From positions 430,001 to 494,000 of the forward strand of contig CAJHNH020006135.1 of the NCBI GenBank assembly GCA_905116865.2: a stretch of DNA of 64,000 nt. The letters run 5' to 3'. A program made the position numbers and the translations under genes. Source of the DNA: Candidula unifasciata. Lineage: Eukaryota > Mollusca > Gastropoda > Stylommatophora > Geomitridae. The notes beneath the pieces are model-generated. The model saw only the letters and a program-made list of their open reading frames with translations. It searched no databases and had not been told where the DNA came from. This document shows, in pieces, positions 55,546 to 64,000 of the stretch. Each line of letters opens with the position of its first letter. Positions within the stretch are counted from its first letter, which is position 1.

Positions 55546-55665
55546 TGGATTGGGGCTAAACTAGATGGCTGGGACTCATGAGCAAATAAAATTAAGGAAG
55601 CTGCAGGAGATGCGGTAGCTGCTGCTCGTGAGTCCCAGCCATCTAGTTTAGCCCCAATCCACGCC
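55546..55665. repeat. Central palindrome, copy 2
   Basis: Arms GGGGCTAAACTAGATGGCTG plus GGACTCATGAGCA and TGCTCGTGAGTCCCAGCCAT plus CTAGTTTAGCCCC are almost perfectly complementary. The spacer shares gcaggagatgcggtagctgc with the copy at 54081-54230. Confidence 0.88.
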
Positions 55666-55672
55666 GAGCACA

Positions 55673-58600
55673 TTCTTCTTCTTCTTCTTTCGTTCGCCTG
55701 AAAAAAGTTATCTATATCAGCAGTTTTGTCTCTTGTATAAATTTCACTGTCGTTGTTAGTTCATTCAGTGGTCCATAGAGTTTACGTTCCACTGTTGTTC
55801 TTTCTGGCCAAAAGGTGTGCCTCAATGTGTCAAAATCGGTGCAGTCCTGGAGTACATGCTCTGCCGTCTGGGGCACATTTCCACAGGTGCACATGGCTGA
55901 TACACCTATCTTGAATTTTGTGTACATGTGGTTACGTAATCGGTTGTGCCCTGTTCTGAGGCGGAGGATAATGACTTGTTCTGGTCTGTCCATAATAAAA
56001 TAGTCGTCTTGTGCTGGGGCTGGTGGTTTCCTGATCGATTTAATGATTCTTTTCTTTTGGTGGTATGTGACTGGTACATTTGGCTGCTCTTTTGTCGCAC
56101 CTTCCCCTGCCAGTTGATCAGCTTTCTCATTTCCAGGCACTCCACAATGAGACGGTATCCACTGCATTACGACTCTTCGCTGAACGCTGAGTTGTGTCAG
56201 CAGTGTTTGCAATTCTGGTAGTTTCCTAGACTGGAGTGCTTCAAGTACTGATTTAGCATCTGTAAGCATTACCACATACTGTGAGCCAAGGTTGGTATTT
56301 AGCAGTTTCTCTGTAGCTATTTTGATAGCCTGGGTTTCTGCATCGTAGTTATGGCAGTACTTCCCGGTTGGTACGCTGGACTTATCCCTAGTACCATCTG
56401 GGAATTCGATGTACACTCCAGCACCACCATTTCTAACTGCACTTTCTGCGGACCCATCTGTATAGACTCTGACCCATTGTTCTTGTGGGTATTCTTCATC
56501 AATATAACTGAGGGTGGCCATTTTACGTTGTACACTATCTTGCTCTTTCTTGTCAAATATCCCTTTCACATTTGTCTGGATTTGTACCATTAGTTTACAT
56601 TTTTCTCTCCATGGGGTTTGTTCCGGAATACTTTTAAGTGGGCAGCCAATTTCTGGAAGGTCAGGAGTTTGTCTACATATTCTTTTTGCTTGGTGTATAA
56701 AGCTGCTTCTTTTTTACCGTCCCAAGGCTAGGTTCTTAAATCTATTTTCCATCGGGTGATCTGGCATACAGAGGAACTTTTCAGCTTGTATTTGCAACTT
56801 TGTATCTCTGCGTTCTCTCAGTGCCTGTGTTTTCCCAGCTTTCTCCATTTCTAATATGGGGGTTGATTTCATCCCTCCTGTGATGACTCTGAGCGCTTGA
56901 TTTTGCACTTTGTCTAACTCCTTTAATGTGGTACTAGATGCTGAACACCATGCAGTTGACCCATATTCCAAGTGTGGAAGTATGCTCTGCTTGTATACTT
57001 TATTGAGTATTTTCCCATCTGCTCCCCATGTGGTTCCACTTAGTTTTCTTAGAATTGCTGTCTTCCTCCTGGCTTTGGTTGCTGCCTTGTTGATATGTTT
57101 TCTCCATGTCAACCTGTCATCAAATGTGACTCCTAGGTATGTGGGCTCTTTATCATCTCTCAGGGGTATTTCGTTTATTTTGATGGTGCCAGCTTTTTGC
57201 TTTGGGGAGAGGGTGAATAGTGTGGTGCTACATTTGTCTGTGTTGATACTGACACACCATCTATTGGCTCATGCCTCAAGTGCATTTGTAGCGCGCTGTA
57301 GTGTTTTTGTGGCTATCGTTGCATGTTCATTGGTGCACCACAGTACCAGGTCGTCGGCATACATTGCCATTTTGATTCCATTTGGTATCTCAGCAATAAG
57401 ATCGTTGATAAATAAAAGGAAAAGTGTGGGCGACAGGACACCACCTTGAGGGACGCCTTGTCGCAGTAAAACTTTTTTACTTTTAAAACCATCTACCTGT
57501 ACCCTTGCTCTTCTGTTATGTAGATATGCTTTAATCCAATTGTACATTTTTCCATTTATTTTATAGTTTCTCAATTTCTTCAAAAGCCCCTCCTTCCAAA
57601 CCTTATCAAAAGCTTTTCTTAAATCTATCCATGCCGCGAGTACTAGTTTCTTATCTTGAAAAGCATCCTCTATTTCTTGGGAGAGATATGTTGTCTGGTC
57701 TTCCGTGGAATAAAACTTTCTAAAGCCCGCCTGCTGTGGTGTAATGATGTTTTCACTTTCAATGTACCACTGTAGTCTGAGGTTGGTGATGCGCTCCATT
57801 GTTTTACAGAGACAACTTGTGAGGCTGATTGGTCTGTAGTTGGAGGCATTAGAACTGTCTTTCCCAGGCTTTATGAGGGGTATCATAATTGCCTCTCTCC
57901 AGATCTGTGGAACATTCCCTGTTGCCCAGCAAGCATTAAATATCTGTAAAAGCTTTATTTTGGCTACTTTTCCTAAGTTTCTGATCATTTTGTTTGATAT
58001 ACCATCTGCTCCTGGTGACTTCCGCATTTTCAGCTTTGAAATGGCCAACTCCAGTTCATTAAGTGTAATTGGCACCTCTAGCGCCTCTGATGTTATTTCT
58101 TTCTGACTTCTAAATTGTGTCTTTTCTTGAATTTCGTGTTTTTTCTCTGAACTGATTTCAATGTCGTTATCTATAGCAAAAGTGTCCGCAAATAGGTTGG
58201 CTGCCTCTTTTCCTGTGACCATGTTTCCATCTTTCTGCAGCGTGATCTTTGAGTTCCACCCTGTGTCCTCATCATTAATTTGTTTCACAAGCTTCCATAA
58301 CTTTCTTGTGTCTTTTTCAAAGTTCAGCGACCTTGTTTTCTCCTGCCAGCTTTCCCTTCTAACCTGCAGCTTTGCCCTTACAAATTTTGCTTTTGCATGC
58401 TGGTAGTTATTGTGATGTTCTTGGTTTGGCCTGGTCTCTGCTATCTTTCTGGATGTTTCTACTTCGTTATATAAATTTTCTAGCTCATTACTCCAGTATG
58501 GCTTATAATGCTTACGGGCACCTCTTGGTATTGATTCTCCTGCTGCCTTTAGTACGCATTTGTTAAATTCTGTAACTACTTTGTTTATATCCTGGTCTAC

Positions 58601-59827
58601 GCTGAGACTTCCAAGCAGTATACTGGTACGGTGCTTGAACATTGTCCAGTCAGCCTTCTTGTAGTTCCACCTTGGCAGCGTACTAGTTTCTCTGACCTTC
58701 TCATTTTCTACATTCAGGAAGACCGGTCGATGGTCACTGCCTCCCAGTTGATTTCCAACAACTCGTTTAATGTTCCATTCCAGATCTGGAGAGTGAAATG
58801 CTAGGTCTGGGGTAGTAGTGGTGTGCCACGACCTCGAGTAGAATGTGGGTGGATCAGTTGGTCTATTAATAAGAACAAATCTGTTCTCATCCTGCCACTC
58901 CTCCAGTTTCTCTCCTCTCTGGTCTATATGGTCATATCCCCAGCTTTGTGAGTGGCTGTTAAAGTCTCCACATAGAATCATCTTTTCTTCCACTGGGATT
59001 GTGTCTAAAGCCTGGGGACGATCACTTGGGCAGTAATAATTGAGCAGGTGGAAGTCTGCATTTCCAGTTTGTAGTTTCAGAATCTGATATTCTGCTCCAT
59101 CCATATATACTTCAGTCTGGCACGCAGTGATATTGTTCCTCACAAGAGTCAATATTCCACCCTTTTTCCTGCCTTTCCGGTCTGATCGGAAGCACTGATA
59201 ACCTCTGATTTTGAAGACTGTGTCTTCAGTGAGGTGGGTTTCCTGTAGACAGCATATATGAATCTGTTCCTCATTTAGAATATTTTCTAACTCTAGCTTT
59301 TTATTTGTAATCCCCTCTGCATTCCAGTGCATTAATTTGACTCCTTTCTTAATTCGGCCAGATGCTCTATTCTCATGTCCCCTGGCTCCACAGGACATTT
59401 GAGAAGGACCTCCAGTAATTTGGGTTGGGCCTCTTCGAGGCAGAGGGCCCGGCACTGCTCCTGCCTGAGAGTCCATCACAGGGCGAGCACCATAACGTTT
59501 TGCTGATATAGACATATTTCCACGGCGTGTATGTGTGGCATCCTGATTGCTGTGGTGCGCCTCTTGGCTGGTTGCCTCCGACTTCAGCACCTTGTTTTGC
59601 TAGGGTAGACTGTGATCATACTCGAGGAGAGTAGGCTCATCCATTCGTCTTTCGCCTTTACCTCGTTTGTTGTCCCATCCAGTTTCCCGCTGGGGGTTGA
59701 GACCCCAACCTTCAACTGGATTGCTGGGAAGAACAGGGTCCACCACGTGAAGGTGAGGTAGGCTTGAGCAAGAGAGGCTAATAGACATTAAGAGTCTTGT
59801 ATTGCGCATCATTGCTCCATTAGGACC
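55673..59827 (-). mobile_element. Near-complete non-LTR retrotransposon (4155 bp) with 14-bp target duplication
   Basis: The insertion is framed by the direct repeat ccacgccgagcaca at 55659-55672 and 59828-59841. The minus strand runs 5' to 3' from 59827, starting GGTCCTAATGGAGC, to a GAA-rich tail at 55673-55690. The same family as 1-2280 is seen in reverse. No separate ORF1 is present, so it is either an ORF2-only element or mildly 5'-truncated. Confidence 0.93.
55712..59590 (-). pseudogene. LINE ORF2 (endonuclease, RT, RNase H) with two nonsense codons
   Basis: One continuous reading of about 1290 codons. The AP-like endonuclease is marked by LMHWNAEGITNKKLE near 59345, CCLQETHLTED near 59250, LCGDFNSHSQSWG near 58980 and GGSDHRPVF near 58740. 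RT follows with YRPISLTSCLCKTME near 57840, AWIDLRKAFDKVWKEGL near 57640, GVPQGGVLSPTLF near 57460 and MYADDLVLW near 57370. RNase H has VYTDGSAES near 56470 and HCGVPGNEKADQL near 56150. Only two codons break it: TGA at 57269-57271, where the copy at position 1 has Trp, and TAA at 56714-56716, where that copy has Leu. Stop TAG is at 55712. An in-frame TAG at 59600 separates a short upstream frame (59603-59848). The start is uncertain; the first ATG reads MSISAKRYG. Confidence 0.92.
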
Positions 59828-59957
59828 CCACGCCGAGCACAGCGGCATGGGAGATGCTCTCGTCGGTAGTCGCCGGAAGTCCGCAATTTACATGTGGCTG
59901 AGGCCCTGTTAGGGAATATTTTCTGCCTCGATAATTTGGGACCGGAATTCGGAAGAT

Positions 59958-60542
59958 AGCCAAACATTTTTGTTTGCTTCTTTGAAGATTGAACTACAGC
60001 TGCAGTTGGCCATGCACGAATATAACAAGAAGATTGTACAGTATGTGACGTTCTTAGTATTTAAATACTATGGTGGTGTGTTTATCTGCTGACTCACTTC
60101 TTTGGTTTCAAATTTGCCCCACCTTCTTTAGCTGTAAAACTAGCTTTTCAGTGCTGTAGTGGTTTATTTATCTGCTGACTCAGTTATATATGTTCAGATT
60201 TCCCCACTTACTATAGCTAGACCATTAGTGGTTTAGTGGTATAATGGTTAATTTATCTGCTGACTTATTTGTGTAGGTTCCAATTTCCCCACCTACTATA
60301 GCTAGACCACTAGTGTTTCAGTTGTATGTTTCTTTTAAATCTACTGACTTATATGGGTTCAGATTTTCCCCACGTGCTATAGCTCTGAAACTGGCCTTTC
60401 GTCTCTGTGGAATAAGTATGTTTTAGCATGTAGTGCCAGTAATTCTTAAGACATCTCATCTCAGTTGTGATTTTTCCACTCATTATTCAGACTAAAGATC
60501 CATGTTTGACAGTGATAATTTAAGCGAAGTAATAGTTCATGT
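59958..60542. other. HPRT intron 3 with loose repeats
   Basis: Four loosely related segments contain tttatctgctgact near 60080, 60167, 60250 and, as a diverged copy, 60338, each followed by cccca..ta.tatagct. They suggest an old tandem repeat of about 85 bp. No exon is recognised. Confidence 0.5.
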
Positions 60543-60788
60543 GTCCGTGTCTGTTGCTTGTGCATTGCAAATGCTCTTCGTAATGCCGGCATGCCAGGTT
60601 CGATTCCAGCTGTGGACGATTTGTCTTCCTTTGGTTTCGATAGTGGTATTGAAAGCTGACTGTTCAGCAAGCAATTGCATACTACTGAAGGTAAATTTTG
60701 CTTAGAAGAAGCACAACAGCCAAAACAGAATGTGATAGGGTTGGTTCTGCAGCATCCTGTAAAGGATATGCAGCTGACTAACTAATAG
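60543..60788 (+). mobile_element. tRNA-derived SINE, type B, second copy
   Basis: The plus-strand B box CAGGTTCGATTCCAGC lies near 60595; the A box is diverged (CTGTTGCTTGTGCATT). The body includes ggtttcgatagtggtat and cacaacagcc, and ends ggttggttctgcagcatcct then gtaaaggatatgcagctgac. This matches the minus-strand copy at 33728-33972 along its whole length. Confidence 0.78.
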
Positions 60789-63700
60789 ATCTCGTAGGAT
60801 TATCTTTGTCAGACACGGGTATTCCATTCTCATTTGCCCTAAAGAATTAAGGACTAGGAGTGACTTGGCTTTGCTGTGGTAAACAACCAGTACTCTCATT
60901 CTGAACATGCTTCTAGGCTGTCCAAGTGGTAAGTGGGAAAAAAAAACCTCAAGGAAATGCTGTAAACTGCTTTTTGTCTATAGATTCATTTAAAGTTTTG
61001 AATTCTTTGCAGGCTGCTTTGTGGTTTTTCTTTTGTCCCTTTGTTGGCTAGGCTAGTGTGTGTTACCTAGGAGGTAATTAGATTTCAGTAGGTTACCTGT
61101 CACTGGTTAAGGTAGACGATTGATCCCATCAGTACCTCTACCCTGCCTGAAACACAGTACCCTTTCTGGAAAGTTAAGTGAAAAGAAGTAATCACAACAG
61201 ATACAATTTTGATGATGGCCAGCAAGTAATCTGCAGCAAACATCAAAATGAAACTTCTGTTACTGGCCATCTGGCACATTGAAATTACCTAAACTAGAAT
61301 TTAAAAAAAAAAACAATTTTGTAGAAACAGTGATGTGTAGAAATATACATTATCATTTCACCGGCTTGCCTGTATATTGCATATTGGCAAGGGAAAGCTG
61401 ATGGCTGTCGTATGAGCATCAGTTTTATTCGCTATAGCCTTTCATCTGCTGTCCTTTGGCTAAGCCTGGGCTTAGAATGTTTGATTTCCTGATCCACGCT
61501 CACCTTTATGCATGGTATCAGGAACAAAAGCTTGTGGTTTAAGGCCATATGTGTTGTCTTGATTGTTGTCATATCTGTTCTTCTTTAAACCTGTTGTTTT
61601 CTAGCCATAATTTTCTTGGTTCACAAGATATGTTTTGGCTTATGGCAGTCTCATGAGGTCTTTTGAACTTGGTGAAAACAAATGATAGTTAAATAAATCA
61701 AAGCAGTAAAATAAATCCCTGCGGCTGTGAGTAATTAAATGAATCTTGTTAACCCTAATACTAAAAAAAAAGGGAGTCCATGACCGCTGGGAATTCTCAA
61801 AAGAAATCCTTTAAAACAATTTTAAGCATGTCAATAAAAAATTTAAAACAAATAAAAATTTATGTTCATACAAGCCAAAACAAAATATTGAAATGTATAA
61901 GAATATATAAAAGGAGTAATCATTATACATGAACAGAGTAATGTATCAAATGGAATACATTCCCTGAGCGTAACAAATATATGTATTGTATGACACATGT
62001 TGTGACCCCATGACCTCTATCACTGAGGCTTATAGGAACATTTTAGGTCAGCTTGGCTTTTACAAATCCCACACATAACACTTTTTATCAAATCAACTTT
62101 TTGTTTTACTTTAATTGGATACAGTTATCAATACACTAAAAATGTAAAACAGTAATATATCATAAGGTTATTGGATTTTCACTATGACATTTTTATCACA
62201 TTTTTGTTGTATATATACTTTATCATATAGTTTAATGGAAACACACTTTCCATTCATCTACAATTTTATACCACAACTAATAAAAGCATGGGGGCACCCA
62301 CACACATATAATATATGTATACATAGCAAATAAATAAGAAATTTTATGATAGTGGCTTATACTTCTGACAAGTTTAGTCAAGTATACTATACTGTTATTT
62401 AGGAGCCCCACTTGGGGTTAATGAGCTTGCTAGTCAAATGTGTAGCTGCTTTTTTTTGTGTGTGTGTGTCTTTTATGTGTACAGGTAGCCCTTATTTTAT
62501 TTCGGAGTCAGGTCTTCACTAGTATTAGGGTATAATAGACAGTGGCATAAAAGCAGCCTGAGAAACTTTACACTGAGCCTTTGGGAAAAGCACACACTTA
62601 TCCGCAGATACATTACTTATATGTTTCCTAAAATTGAACTGTTTTCTTCAGAGTGTTTATTCTTCACACAATGAATAGTTCAGTGAAATTGAAACTGGAC
62701 AGGGTTAAGTTTACTTTAAAGAGTTCATTGGTGAGCATAAATGAAAAGATTAATCATACATGGTAACTACAGTTTTTAAGAATACCATCTACATTAGTCG
62801 AACAGCTTTTATATACTTCAGCCCATTTGTGTTTTTAAAAAATATGTCAGTTTTATCACTTATTTTTAGTGCAAAGGGACTCTTTGATGATAATCATCAG
62901 AAACTAATTTCTGGGGGGGGGGCTTAAAGTGTGAGGATGTATTGGAAGGCTAGTCAAGGCCTGTCTGTGCTGATAGTCTAAAGTCTGAAAAACAAAGCAA
63001 CATCATGGCACACGGTTAGTAACCCATAAGTGCTCCGTTCTTCTTCTAACTCGAGACTGTACTCCTAAGAAGCTCAGCACAGTGCACAGGCTCTGTAGTA
63101 CCGGCGAAGATCCAGAAATACTTTGGGTAGATTTTTAATTCAAAATTTTGCCCAGGCAGTGCCGTTATGTAACTCCTTTCGATTTCCAACTGCCAAGGGA
63201 TTTTTTTACGTGCACAGCAATGCACACAGGCTTCCGATCTCACGACCCAGAGACCATGGGGAATTACTAGAAGTCCACGTGAAAAGACCCCAGCCCTTAC
63301 TTTGAAGGAAGCCCCAAAATTGGTCAACTCTTACAACATGTTTGTTGGGGAGGCAGTGAGTCTGTTCTGTATTTCCTTGCAATGCGGCCGCGGAACCCAC
63401 ACAGGGAGAAATGGGTATTAAATGTTGAATTAAGAACCAACATCACAGCACTCGGGACACCCTTATAAGCGCTCCGTCCCCATCTTCAGCAACAAGCAAA
63501 GAGTTCTAGTTTCGATGGCAACAGTAACTTTCTGATTGTATATCCGTTTCGCCTTTTCCACAAGTGTAGAGTGCTGGCCAGATCCTCTTCTAACTCCTCG
63601 CAGCGCCATTCTCACCAGACCAAAATGATCTATCTGTGCCTCTGCACTGTTCACATGCTCCCAAAGAGCACTCACAAGATCCAGCTTGTCATATATCAGT

Positions 63701-64000
63701 TAACCACCAAGCGGTGCAGAACTGGCCACTCGATGTGTCTGCTCATTTCCCAACTCCCTGGCATAACCTGGAGAAAATATCCAAAGGATGCTAACTACCC
63801 GGGACCTCTGAAGTGAAGCAGGTATTAAATGAGGACAGGTATGCAGAAACCGGTTGCAGTGTAGAGACAGATGTGCCAGTCAGCTCCTGCTAGGTACCGT
63901 TAGCATGGGGACACAGAGATAGCTGGGAGGATGGAGCATGCATGGGTTGGACTGGTGGGCTTCAATGTTACTTCAGACAAGTAATAACAAGTAACTAGTT
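60789..64000. other. Remainder of HPRT intron 3
   Basis: AT-rich sequence with no exon recognised on either strand. A GT run lies at 62456-62470 and a G9 run at 62912-62920. Frames near 63046-63816 lack domains. HPRT exon 4 (66 bp in human) could be missed because it is short, but I saw no match. Confidence 0.5.

Larger units (their letters stand above)
55441..59957. mobile_element. Second foldback TIR element (about 348 bp) split by a LINE
   Basis: Inverted ends of about 75-80 bp: the left end ATCTTCCGAATAACGGTCCC and the right end, read inverted, ATCTTCCGAATTCCGGTCCC. Both continue with caaattat.gaggc.gaaaat and later acatgtaaattgcgg-type sequence. Subtracting the 4155-bp LINE and one target copy leaves about 348 bp. 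No clear target duplication was found outside the ends. It lies in HPRT intron 3. Confidence 0.8.

Noticed and set aside
1..64000. CRISPR array or bacterial defence locus in the tandem repeats
   Set aside because: Repeat units directly abut without unique spacers, introns and LTRs are present, and no Cas or operon structure exists; the DNA is animal.

Overview
The window is eukaryotic, almost certainly a repeat-rich invertebrate, and most likely a lophotrochozoan such as a mollusc (inference). Three host genes can be recognised from split exons with GT-AG borders. They sit in a sea of retrotransposons, DNA transposons, tRNA-derived SINEs and tandem repeats. There are no bacterial operons, CRISPR arrays or ribosome binding sites.

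Host genes. (1) A minus-strand HtrL/YibB-type gene has two phase-compatible exons at 10491-10745 and 3492-3684, separated by an intron filled with a 38-bp minisatellite, a 113-bp tandem repeat and a SINE. (2) The terminal coding exon of SF3B6 (p14, the branch-site protein of SF3b) lies at 40046-40311 on the plus strand. (3) HPRT (hypoxanthine-guanine phosphoribosyltransferase) is on the plus strand, with a probable exon 1 at 48206-48235 and firm exons 2 (53360-53466, 107 bp) and 3 (55173-55356, 184 bp). The later exons are not seen before the window ends.

Mobile layer. 1-2280 is a non-LTR element ORF2 that runs on into a 1-kb (ACAT)n tract. 11.7-13.7 kb is a decayed R2/HERO-type reverse transcriptase. 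16.8-24.2 kb is a decayed Ty3/gypsy-type LTR element with the order gag-protease-integrase-RT-RNase H. 35.3-38.9 kb is a second LTR element with the same integrase-before-RT fusion. 45.0-48.0 kb is a hAT transposon disrupted by a solo LTR. 53.7-54.7 kb and 55.4-60.0 kb are two foldback elements inside HPRT introns; the second is split by a 4.15-kb non-LTR element of the same family as the one at position 1. Short RT remnants of other lineages lie at 14.6, 24.7, 26, 28.7-29.4, 30.7, 31.8, 48.3-50.1 and 51.3 kb. At least four tRNA-derived SINE types and a fifth dispersed short repeat are present.

Tandem repeats are prominent: (ACAT)n 1 kb, a 38-bp array of 3.5 kb with a 1215-bp higher-order duplication, a 37-bp array, a 47-bp array abutting HPRT exon 2, interstitial telomere-type repeats at 39.44 kb, and many simple repeats. 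There is one 17-base assembly gap at 14123-14139. All names come from reading the translated sequence against remembered family features; no database search was run.
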